This document shows positions 42,080 through 52,613 of a DNA stretch of 64,000 bases, piece after piece. This stretch comes from Mortierella alpina (taxonomy: Eukaryota > Mortierellomycota > Mortierellomycetes > Mortierellales > Mortierellaceae), in assembly GCA_029449245.1 (NCBI GenBank), contig JANATF010000004.1:1054001-1118000 (forward strand), given 5' to 3'. Each line of letters begins with the position of its first letter. The first letter of the stretch is position 1. Below the pieces are notes generated by a model. That model was not told the DNA's origin and made no database searches. It saw only the letters and a list, made by a program, of their open reading frames with translations. Both the position numbers and the translations under genes were made by a program.

Positions 42080-45000
42080 CTAAGCAGTTCCCTTCTTCCT
42101 GCCTTTCTTGGACACGACCTTGAAAGATCCATCATGAGCCGAGAGCGACTGCTGGTTGTTGCTGGAGCTGTTGTTATTGTTGCTGGCGCCATTGACAGCG
42201 TTACCCATGCCGTTGGGGTAAGCATCTGCCTTGCGTCGCTTGATGAATTCGTCCGCGAACTGGCGACCGTTCAGCGACTGCGAGTTGGCATAGATCGAGT
42301 CCTGGATAATTTCGACTGTCATGGGGTCGGGGTTCAAGGGGAACGAAAGCAGCATCTGGATAAAGTCCTCGAGAACAACGCCCTGAAGACCCTTGAGGGC
42401 TTGACGGCACCAACGGAGGAAATCTTCGGAGGCCTCGCGAGGCTCATCAGAGGAGGCCTTCTTTTGGACAAGAGGTGGGGTGCGAATGGGAGTTGGTTCA
42501 GCAACAGTTCCAGCAGCGGAAGAGCTGGATTTCTGGGACGAAACCTCGATCCAGCCATGGTTATCCTCAACCCGAGGGGCGGTGCGAAGGATCGAAGTGA
42601 CGGAGCCATTGGTTGCAGCAGGGATGGAGGGAGCACGGGCCACAGGCGCGGCCTTGGCGGCCATCAGGGATGATGAAGAACCCCAAGGGCCGGAGCTAAC
42701 AGTTGTGGCAGTAGGCTGAGTGCAGTAGGAAAATAGGCAGTGTGGTTAGTTGAAGCAAGAACGGGTTCGAATGAGTTGGTCATTTCAACTCGATCATATT
42801 CAACTCCAGTTGTGTGGGGCTTACCTTGGGTCCAATGGTGTCAGCGTAGCGCTTGCCACCAGAGCTGGCGCCAGCTGCAACGATGCCAGCCAATCCAATG
42901 CTGGTGCCAACCGAGACGGTGGCAACTGGGACTGATGCGGAAACAGATGTAGAAGGCGCAAGCTGAGCGGCACGGGCCTTTCTGAGCGCAGCAGCTTCCT
43001 CCTCCTCCTGGATCTGGCGCAAGGTCTTCTTAGGTGCTGAAGCAGTCTGCCAAGGCGTGCCGCCAAGTCCTCTGCCAAAGTCGAGGACACCCGAGGCACC
43101 CGATGCGATCTGCGCGTCTCTCTCAGCAGCACGCTGCTCTTCTGCACGCTTGGCCTCAATCTCTTGAATCTCACGCAGACTCAATGTCTTCTTTTCGTTG
43201 GCTTCCTCGCCTCCTACAGGCTTGGCCCAAGGCGCAGGAACGGCCTTGATCACACGGGGTTGCTCATTTGCGCCCCAGGTGGAGGACTCCTCAGCCTCTC
43301 CCCAGGAAGAGGTCTCTGGGACATGGTCATCCCACGAGGCGGCAGGGTCTTGCTCCTTGAGTTGGTTTTCAGTCTCGTCAACTTCCTCGGTCTGCTCATC
43401 CTCCACATTGACCTCTTCCTGGACCTGCTCCTCCATCTCGATTTCATGCTCCGAGTCGGCCACCTCGTCCTCAACAGCGGGCACCTGAAGCTCAACAGCT
43501 TCGTGCTTGGTCTCCTCTTCTTTCACCTTAGCATCAGTCACTTCAAGCTGCTCCATGCGGTCGTCGACAGCCTTGATTTGTTCTTGAATATCAAAAGTAG
43601 ACTGCTCCTGCGCACGTTTCTGGTGTTGATGTTCTTGAGATTGCTCCTGGATGGCAAGCTGTTCCTGTTGCTGTTGTCGTTGCTGCTGTTGCTGCTGCAG
43701 GGCCTGCTCATCTTGGCGGTGGTGCGGCTCTTCTTGGGGCTGCTCCATCGAGTGAGGGGCATTATTGTTTTCGCCATGGGCGCGATCAAAGTAGTTATCC
43801 GAACTCGACTGGATGATGGACGTTGACCAGGGGCTGCTTGGCTGACCCAGACCATTCAATGAGGGAATAGCAGAGCCGCCGGGCGTCGAGACATTGGCGG
43901 CCATGAACCCCATATGTTGAAGTTGTTGCAAACGCATCTGCAATTGGCGCTGCTGAGCCTGCTGCTGTGCCACGAGTGCAGCAAGAGCATGCGGGTCATT
44001 TCCAAACTGCTGTTGGGCGGCCATGAACTGTTGTTGATGAAGCATATGTTGCATCTGGATCTGACGCTGCAACAACTGCATGTACTGTTGTCGCTCCAAT
44101 TGCTGGTTCAAGAGCCGCTGCTGCTGGCTCGCAAATGAGCCAGCCATAGGTGTTTGTGGTCCGGCAAGGCCACCCATGGCGGACGAACGCGCAAATGCCT
44201 CGCCTGCCCAGCCTGCATTCGAGTCCAGCGTGTTCTGCTGGTGGCTATAGGCGTTCCATTTCGGATCGTATCCAGAGAACGCATCATGGGGTTGCTGCTG
44301 TTGAGGTTGCTGTTGCTGCTGCTGGTGGTGGTGATGCTGGCTACTACCGTTGCCAAACATATCGCCTGGAAGTTGCTGCTGCTGTTGCTGCTGCTGCTGG
44401 AACAATCGGTCGACTCCAAAACTGGGTGTGCCTGGAGTTGTGGGGGCACTAAGCCCTCCCCAGGACGCGGTATTGAATTGGCGGCTCTGTGGCAACGAGA
44501 TAGTTGGACGAGCGAGAGGAGTAGCCTGCAGATCAGCCACCAGGAATGGCTTTTCCTCGTTTCCGAGCCTTTGAATCAATGATCCTAAAGGTTCAAAGTT
44601 GACATCCTGCTCCCGCTTCACAAGGAGATCCATCGAGAAGAAGCCGCCTTTGTACCACTCGTGCATCTCCACTGATTGGAAAGGTCCTTGCACACTGCCA
44701 CTGGGGTCGCGGTAGAGCCACTTGCTCAGCTCTGCCGGAGCAGCGTTGAAGGCTGGCGTGGAATTAAATGCAGAGGAGTTTGAAGAGCCGAAGGGTGCGA
44801 AACCGGCATCGTCGTGGACGGTATTCGATTCGGTGCTCCCATTCGAAAACACATACTTGTCACCATTGTCGAGCCCTTGGTTCAAAAGGCTTCGAGATCT
44901 CGAGGTTTCAAGGTCGGGCCCTGCATCCGAATGTTCAACACCGTTGCTGAGCAGTCCGCTGGAGGGAGTTTGTTGAGCGTTATGGAACGCGCTGGTATCG

Positions 45001-46176
45001 CTTGAGGTGGTATCGGGGTGGACTGAACCCTTGTCTTGAGCTTGGAGAGGTTCCAGGATCGCTTCATCCTGGTCCAATGGCTCAAGCGCCTCACCGTGTT
45101 CGCTGGTCACGCGAAACACGCCATTGGCGTCGAACGAGCCCACAGTGCTCCGGCCAGGTGAGTTCCATAGGCCCTCGTCCTTGTCCCTGCTGCCTTGCTC
45201 GGATCGCTTGAAGGAATGGCTGCGGTCGTCACTGGTCAGGTCTGATGGAGGAGTGAAGGAACCAGGATGTTTAATAAAGGGGGAAGCGCACCGCGTTAGA
45301 GTTACATTGTTGTTTTTGGTGGCAAGGATGGCTTGGGCAATTGAGGCAAACTAAAAAAATTCAAAGGTGCTCATCATAAACATGATGCAGCAGAGACAGC
45401 ACTGGGGCTACTTACGTCTTGTCCTGGGGCCCGATCCCTGATACTTGGTGTCGTGGTGGCGTCGGTCAGGGCGGTCATGGCGGTCATGGCGTCCAGACTG
45501 CTCGCCACCGGACGCGCCCTCTGTTCGTTGTCCTTGGCCGCGTTCTTGCTGCCCACCCTCGCCCGGTTGCACCACGCGGCGGGCGACTTCGCTGTTCACG
45601 CTGCCTGAGAGGATCTATGCGGATCGGCAATGTGGATCGGATGTGTTAGGAGAAGGATGCCGAGCTGTTCCAAGTACGCGAGGACTGTAGAAGAGCCCCC
45701 GGGGTTTCCCAACCCACGTGCGGAATGAAGATGAGGTCAAGAGTAGACTGATCAAGAATTGTTTTTACCTTGATCTCCTGATCGCTAAACGGTTGAGAGG
45801 ACATTGGCATCAGTGCATCTTCGTTGGTCGCATACTCGTGTCGCTCGAATTCGATGGGGAATCCCGCTGGCTTGAATAGAGACAGCATTAGTTCTTTCGA
45901 GTACTTGAAAGGATTCAGCGTGTCCGAAGGCAGGTGATCGGAAGGTGATGTCTCGAAGGATGGGACGGTGGAGAGCCCGGATCGGACATTGTTGGCTGCA
46001 ACAGAGGAGTAGCTGAATGCAGCTCCTGCATTTCCAGCAGTGGTGTTGCCCGGGGTTGAGCCAGGGGTGGGCTGGCTCCAGTCGTCCTGGAGGAAGGCGG
46101 ACGAGGACGATGAGTTTGTCTTTGATGGAAATCGACGCATCCATTCAGGACCAAAGTTCATCGTGTTAGAGGCCAT
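42080..46176 (-). CDS. GYF-domain protein (GIGYF/Smy2-like), glutamine-rich
   Basis: Four exons (46176-45769, 45614-45416, 45241-42825, 42715-42080) give 1219 residues. The GYF domain lies about residues 340-400: KWLYRDPSGSVQGPFQSVEM, HEWYKGGFF, and FEPLGSLIQRLG, keeping the aromatic residues that bind proline-rich PPG-phi ligands. Upstream is a region with GRHDRHDRPDRRHHD and basic repeats. Downstream is a long glutamine-rich stretch with several polyQ tracts, then charged Glu/Gln repeats. The C-terminus is a folded segment (FLRWCRQALKGLQGV, DFIQMLLSFPLNPDPMTVE, ANSQSLNGRQFADEFIKRRK) ending in a lysine-rich tail, as in fungal Smy2/Syh1 and animal GIGYF. Family members repress translation, recruit eIF4E-homologous proteins or bind COPII factors. 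The small exon 2 is supported by phase and splice signals. PolyQ regions may be length-variable. Confidence 0.9.
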
Positions 46177-46898
46177 GGCGAGTAGCTGCTTTTGTTCGGG
46201 GTTGGTTCGGGTTGCGTGTGGGGATGTGGTTTGGGGCAGGCGATGGCGAGCTTTGCTGTGCGGGCGAGGTGTTCGATTCGATTCAAATGCGGATGAATTG
46301 GAGAAAAGGAACGAAAGAAGAAAAGGGCGACGGGGATCTGATCTTCTTGACCCTCGCGCTTGCAGCATCCAGCGAGCATGTGACATAGCCCGCCGGCATC
46401 GCATGTGCAGCACCCAGGGGACCCCGTCGTCTGAGTGGACAGGACCACTTTCCCACGGAGTTCCATCGTCGTTCAATGGCGGGGGCGGAGTTCGTGTTGG
46501 TGTCACGGCGGTCTGTTTTCCTTTCTGTCCTATTCCGACAGCCTGCCTGTGGATCGCATCTACACATGCAGGCCAGCCTGGCTCGCACTGCTGTCGTGGC
46601 TGCGGGTGGATGCCTTGCTGCTGTTTATGGTCTCGAAGATGGGTGCCCCCTCTCCGAAGCGGGCTCGAACGCGGATCTGAGGCGTGCCTTTGCGCCCAGC
46701 CCTGCCCAAGTCCAGTGCCTGTCGCCCCCTTGCTTGGCTTTGCTTTTTTGCTTGTTGCAGCACACTAATTTTTTTCTGTCCGTGTTCCTGTGCCTCGGCC
46801 GAAAGATCTTTTTCTTTTTTGTTTTTTTTTTCTCTCTCTCACATTCCTGCACACTCATTCCTTTCTTCCCTCCATTCCTCACCCCCCCAACCAGCGCC
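46177..46898. promoter_or_regulatory. Divergent intergenic region between the GYF and aminopeptidase genes
   Basis: About 720 bases serve two divergent genes. The 100 bases before the aminopeptidase ATG are an extreme T/C tract (TTTTTCTCTCTCTC-like), a leader type repeated through this window. No other gene is supported. Confidence 0.5.
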
Positions 46899-48806
46899 AT
46901 GACCCTCGCCCTCCCTTCCATCGTCTCGGCCTCGTCCGCAGACCTGGCCTCCACCACCCAACAGTTCGACGCTGTCGTCGCTGTTTACCCAACTGTCTCG
47001 GACGAGCTCCTCTCCGCCTTTGGCTCCCTCAGCGCTCACTCTGCGGTCGACAAGTCCTTTGGATCCAGCCTCGCCTTCGTCCCTGACCAGAACGTCGCCG
47101 GTGGCCGTCTCATCCTCGCTCCCACGGGCTCCCTCAGTGGAGACTCGGACGATGTCCGCAAGTTCCAGGAGGTGACCAAGGCTGCCATGAAGCGTGCTCT
47201 TGCTGCTGGTGCCGTCGCTCCCCTCTTTTACTTCCCTACCAAGATTGACTCCCAAGACGAGGACTATGCCCGTTTCATTGAGGTCTCGCTGTTGGGCGCC
47301 CTGGCTGCCTGCTTCGATCCCATTGATGTCCGCGAGCATTACGAGAAGATTAACAAGAACCACTACACGGTCCAGAAGATCGGTGTCCTTGCCAACGGCA
47401 CCGAGCTCACCCCCGAGAGGTTGGCCTTTGTCAACGCTGTCGAGACCGGTCGTCGCGTTGCCAAGGACCTGGGCAGCCCCAACTGCGAGCGCATGACCCC
47501 CATCAAGTTTGCAGAGTACCTCGAGACCTACTTCAAGTCTCAAGCTGCCATCAAGATGACCGTCATCAAGGACATTGATCTGATTGAAAAGGAGTATCCT
47601 CTGCTCCACGCAGTCGCTCGCTGCTCACTCTCTGGTAGGTCTTGTTTTTCTTCAATACTTCTGTTACACGAAGCTGCGTTTCTTCTTTTGCTGACCACGT
47701 TTACAAAACCCCGGATCTTGCTTATAGTTCCTAGACACTTCCCCCGTGTTGTGAAGTTTGAGTACAAGTCAGACGAGCCTTCGCAGGTTAAGGAAAAGTA
47801 AGTACTAATTGAGGGTATTATTCTCAGTTGGAATGGTATTTCAGCTTATCGCCCTCCTCACTGTTTTCTAATGATCCTCAATTTTTGTATTTATTGTTAG
47901 CCTTTACTTTGTTGGCAAGGGAGTGACCTACGATACTGGCGGAGCTGATATCAAGGCCGGTGGTGTTATGAGAGGCATGTCTCGCGACAAGTGCGGAGCT
48001 GCTGCTGTTGCTGGCTTTATGGCCACTGTCGCCGAGCTCAAGCCCAAGCACGTCAACGTGACAGCCATCCTCAGTTTGGTCCGCAACTCTGTCGGCTCTA
48101 ATGCATATGTCAGTGACGAGGTCATCTACTCGCGTGCTGGCCAGCGTGTCCTTGTCGGCAACACCGATGCTGAGGGTCGCATGGTCATGACCGACCCCCT
48201 TTGCGAGTGCAAGGAGCGTGTCTTGGCCGAGCGCAAGACTGGTTCCTACATTCCTTCGCGCCTGTTCACCGTCGCCACTCTGACCGGTATGGTTTTTTGG
48301 ATCATGACGTACAACGTTTATGACATTTGCTACAGGCTGCATCTAACGACATATACTCTGTTCTTCATTGGTTTCTTCAATTAGGCCACGCCATCCGTGC
48401 CTACGGACCTTATGGTATCTGCTTGGATAACGGCCCTGCACGCAAGGCCAACATCAGCACCCGCATCCAGGCTGGAGGACACATCCTGGGCGACCCCTTC
48501 GAGATCTCGACCCTTCGTCGTGAGGACTATGCCTGCGTGGCTCCTGGAGCAGCCTCTGAGGATGTTGTTCAAGCCAACGATAAGGCTTCGAGCGCAACCG
48601 CCCGTGGACACCAGTACCCCATGGCCTTCATGGCCATCGCTTCGGGCTTGAACCTCTATGGCTTGGACAAGGAGAAGAAGGACCAGATCGCCTACACCCA
48701 TGTCGACGTCGCTGGATCTGCAGAGGAGTACTCTAGCGTCGGATACAGCTTGGCGGAGGTCACCGGAAACCCCGTCCCTGCATTCGCCTCCACGTTCTTG
48801 CTGTAG
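46899..48806 (+). CDS. M17 leucyl aminopeptidase family protein
   Basis: Cytosolic-type zinc aminopeptidase of family M17, releasing N-terminal residues from peptides. Four exons (46899-47634, 47728-47797, 47901-48286, 48385-48806) give 537 residues. The N-terminal domain leads to TGRRVAKDLGSPNCERMTP. The catalytic domain has the Lys/Asp metal site in FVGKGVTYDTGGADIKAGG, RGMSRDKCGAAAVAGF, the family signature NTDAEGRMVMTD and a C-terminal THVDVAGSAEEY. The signature arginine and the metal-binding acids are present. The pattern (GADIKAGG and RDKCGA) is closer to the animal W07G4.4-type branch than to bacterial PepA. No signal peptide or mitochondrial presequence is evident. An antisense frame of about 250 codons over exon 1 is a shadow. 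Confidence 0.93.
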
Positions 48807-48993
48807 GAATGTGGTGTTTGGATAGAAAAAAAAGTTGTTTCTCAGTAGCAAAAAAACGATGAAAAGCAAGCAAGCACATTGTATATACGTTCAGTACACC
48901 AACAGTATCACCACCTCTACTACCACCACCATGTGTCCAATTCCATGATGATGTTTTCTGCAGCGACATGATATATTATTGTCTAGTATAGTT

Positions 48994-51900
48994 CTATGAA
49001 GTTCTTTTCCGAGTGAGGTGGATGGTCTTTTCCTTTGAAAGAGTCGTTGGCGAGACAGTCCGGTTCGAGGGTACCATCATGCTAGCTTCTCTAGCCTTTG
49101 GGAACGCATTGTCCAGGATCCCGAGCAAGTGCTGCGACAGTGCCGCAGGTTTGATCAGCACTTCTTCACAGAGCCGGTTAGACGCTGGCTTCATTTCCAC
49201 GCAGTCCTGCTCCTCGGGGTGGCGCCACAGCTGGAAAACGGCTCCTGCAACATAAAGCTATGAGAGGGTGGTGGTGTCAAGCGAAAGAGTTGAGTGATCT
49301 GATACTTGCAAGTGAACTTGAAAAAATGTCAATGAAATTTCGGCCACGTAGTATCTTTGTATGTTTTCCCCCCCTTACTTTTGGATGCTGAATGGGAGCG
49401 TTCTTGATCTGCTGTCGCACCTCCGACACGGCTTCCATGGTGGGCTTCCAATCCTCGTCCGTGCCCGTCAAGAACACCTTGGTCAACCCCATATGGGACG
49501 CAGCCTCCACAGCGCCAAGCATCATGGTCTTGACATCCATCATACTGCCGTAACTCAGTCGACTGACGATGTCGTCCTCATACACATAACACCGGATATG
49601 GTCCCGATACCGGTCTGCTAGATCCTTCGAAACACTGCAGGCGGACGCAAAGGCATGACACCGGATCCGGAAATTCCCATTCATCATCGACTGGAACTCA
49701 TGTTGGTGATCCAGTAGCATCATGGTCAAGATCGAGGCGGTGCCACCCCCCAAACTATGACCAACAATGTTCAGCGCCGATACCTTGTGCTTGGAGGTGT
49801 ATGCGACCAGTTGAGGGACGAGGTGAGTCATGAACCAGTCTGCTGATGTCTTCATCCCGCCATGCACTAGACCTCCCTTCCACTGCTGATACTCGCACAC
49901 CAAGTCCGTTAGGGTGTCAAAAGCACTCTAGAAGCGTCAAGTAGACGTCATACAGCCGTTTGTCAGTACGTAAAGGTCGCTTACCAGCATGATGACAGCT
50001 GCAGTCGTCCAAAGATCAAATGAATATAAACATCGACTCACCATAGTTCCTCGAATAGCCAAGACGATAGAGTTGGTAGCTCGGTCGAGAGTCACGTAAT
50101 AACTTGGATGAAACACTTTGGATGCATGAAACTCATAAGCCAACAAGTCCTCCTTGGGAATGTGGAGGAAATCAATCGCGCAGGCGTGGTCGGAACGCCA
50201 CCGAATAAGGTCCTTCATGATCCCGTTGCCTTTGCCCACAAAGTTGATGCCAGCCCAGCCCTAGTGAAAATGGAAGAGACGCCGTATTATGAATGACTAC
50301 CTCGTTAATAAGTGAATCAAATGGCCGCCAAGCTTTGAATGTCGTCATGTCCAAGTAGGTACGTACGTAGCAAGCCATTGAGAACCGCCAAAAGTAGCCT
50401 GCATGCTCTACTTGTTCTAGGGTCGCCAATCCAGTGTCCATCCGCTCGCTCGTCACGTCGCGATAGTACCGCTCCAGAACAACCACTGCGGTCAAAATCT
50501 GTGCATTGGTCAATTCGAATCCCTGGCCCTGTTCAATATGCATTGAGTGAAGGTTGAGGTTAGTCGACACTATCCTCACATGTCAATATTCGTTGGATGT
50601 CTAATCCTTTGTGCGCCTTACAAAAGCGGATGCCATTCGAATGACGGCCTTGACGACCCTTTGCGTCTCCGGAGCGATGGTCCACGATCCAACCATGTCC
50701 AGGATCGGGTATTGAACTACCGTGTCATCGTCTTCAACGGTCGCAAACTTGAGTTGGGACTGCTTGGAGTTGCTACCGTCGTTCTCTGGATCCTCATACT
50801 TTTGAAACCTCATGTCCGAGTCCTCGTCCCTCATCGCATCCGACAACTGTGCCAGAAAGTTGGCGTCCACTTCCAGTTCGCTCGATATCTTGGGTGCCGG
50901 TACAATGGGCACCGTCGGCTCATTGCTCTCGTCTGGGTCAGGTGGTTTCTGATATCGATAATGAATGCGGAGCTGTATGGCCCCAATGTTGGATGAGAGC
51001 GTCTTTTTTCCTGCCAGATTTGACATGGTGCTCACTGACTTTGTCCGATCCCAAATTTCGTAGAAGCTACGCGATGTTGTGTATTGTTTTGTCGTCGTCA
51101 ATATCCTTTCTTCGGGTTGCTCGAAAAACTCCACAGAGATTCAATAGTTTGAAAAAAATAATTACCTTGTGAAAGACTCCGGCAGACCTTCTAGATGCGA
51201 CAGCTTGATTTCGGCACGCCCCACATGTCTGTCCCGTAGGATAATGCTTTTGTCATACAAATCGAGCTTTTTGATACACATATGCAAAGCGGATGCAATA
51301 AGAGTTAAGCTTTTGCTTTGTGGGAAATGAACACGACTCAAGTCCCTCGCAAATCCTTATTTTGCATAGAGCTCATCCAGTTCCGAGTAAAAAATAGCTC
51401 TTCCATACCTGCAAACTGTCAAACAACTGTGCGTGGTAGGTGACCCTGAACTCAAAGCCCTCATTCCAATCGCCATGCTCGCGTTCAGAGATCGAAGTCT
51501 GGTACGTTTGATCTAGCGAGATGTTTGAAGTTTGATTGACCCGCTCTCCCAGATCAGTCTTCTCTATTTTGACTTCCATAGCGATTTCCTGAAGAAGTGA
51601 TGGTCGGGATCACCGAGGCATCGAATCCAAGCTCACCTCCAAGTGTTAGGATGACATATGGCCGCTGCAGAACCTGGTTGAGATCGATCCGCTTGACATT
51701 GATCTATTCACGCGCCCTGTCTTGTGTTAATTATCGCTTCGGCTCGCCAACAAATTAATAGCTCTGACAGTTTTCTGCAGTATTGCGTACCTGTAGTCGC
51801 TTATCGGGTAAAGGTCTCCACGGACGCTGTTTGATCTCCTCCGAGACCCTGTAGAGTAACTGGGCTGCAGCGCTGTTGGTTGTGGTTGTGGAGGTCAAGG

Positions 51901-52198
51901 ACAAGTCTGACGTGGAGATGTGGGCGGGTGTCCATGTGGAGGATGCGGAGGAAGAATGGACGCTCAAGACAGCGGTCGAGGCATCCGAAAGGGTCATGGC
52001 GGCGGTCATGGTGGCAGGGGAAGTAGTCATGCTCGGCCGCCTTACAGGCTGGTGAGTAATGAGATTGGGGAGCGAGGCCGAGTCCGTGACTTTGCCCACT
52101 CTGTCCGCGGCTCGCCAGGACGTCGAGCCTACGGACGAGGCACTGGCTGCAGTGATAGGCTTGGGTCGAGAGACGGGCAGAGTGAACCCATTGGACAT
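48994..52198 (-). CDS. Class 3 lipase (DAG-lipase-like) with an N-terminal C2 domain
   Basis: Nine exons (52198-51791, 51703-51637, 51563-51409, 51266-51166, 51066-50622, 50528-50367, 50260-50042, 49927-49379, 49257-48994) give 789 residues. After a Ser/Thr-rich N-terminus, a C2-like domain appears: INVKRIDLNQVLQRPYVIL, GDWNEGFEFRVTYHAQLF, DLYDKSIILRDRHVGRAEIK. The alpha/beta-hydrolase has AIRGTMSAFDTLTDLVCE, the nucleophile elbow NIVGHSLGGG (Ser577) and YVYEDDIVSRLS (Asp near 638). HPKLYVAGAVFQLWRHP follows in the last exon. The usual C-terminal DH...Y catalytic histidine motif is not evident. The exon 2/3 join is the least certain: the acceptor at 51564 was chosen because the nearer one breaks frame. 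An alternative retains 50366-50298 in frame. The likely role is calcium-dependent membrane acylglycerol hydrolysis. Confidence 0.82.
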
Positions 52199-52613
52199 GA
52201 TGCGTCTCTGTGACCGAACGTGGGATGCAGAGGTGGTGCTGACGAAGGATGGAGCAGCGTGTTGGAGAGTGGAGAGAGTAGAAGTTGAAAAAAAAAAGAA
52301 TGGGGACAGTGTTTTTGTGCCCAGTGCATAGCAGTACAGTGAAGTCATTCCGCACACAACGCGTACTCTACAGTCGACTCTCTATAAAGGAAACGCATAA
52401 AGTTAGAGGCTGAAGGATGTCTCAGACACTACCAAACACAGAGCGACACTTACCTTCTAATCTGCTTTCAAAGGTAGACGAAGGAGGACCGTCTGCATCC
52501 ACAAGGCAAAGTGTCAGAACTATGGTATGTCAGTTGACCTTTGAGCAAGCAAAGCATGCGAGTTCAATGTCACTTACAAATTTGTCATGAGCTCTCTGGC
52601 TCAATAAACTTTT
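52199..52613 (-). other. Short interval between the nuclease stop and the C2-lipase start
   Basis: These 415 bases lie between two minus-strand genes. Read on that strand, two GTAAGTG donors (near 52573 and 52454) and acceptors ending in CAG or TAG (near 52500 and 52382) frame small segments. They suggest spliced 5' UTR exons of the lipase gene or a processed 3' region of the nuclease transcript. In Fanzor/TnpB systems the guide RNA usually comes from the region at and after the 3' end of the nuclease gene, so this interval is where such an RNA would be expected. Confidence 0.35.

Noticed and set aside
42134-44582. Several plus-strand frames opposite the GYF gene
   Set aside because: They are leucine/valine-rich shadows of glutamine codon runs on the other strand.
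46839-47609. Minus-strand frame of about 256 codons over the aminopeptidase
   Set aside because: It is a codon shadow of exon 1 of a strongly supported M17 gene.
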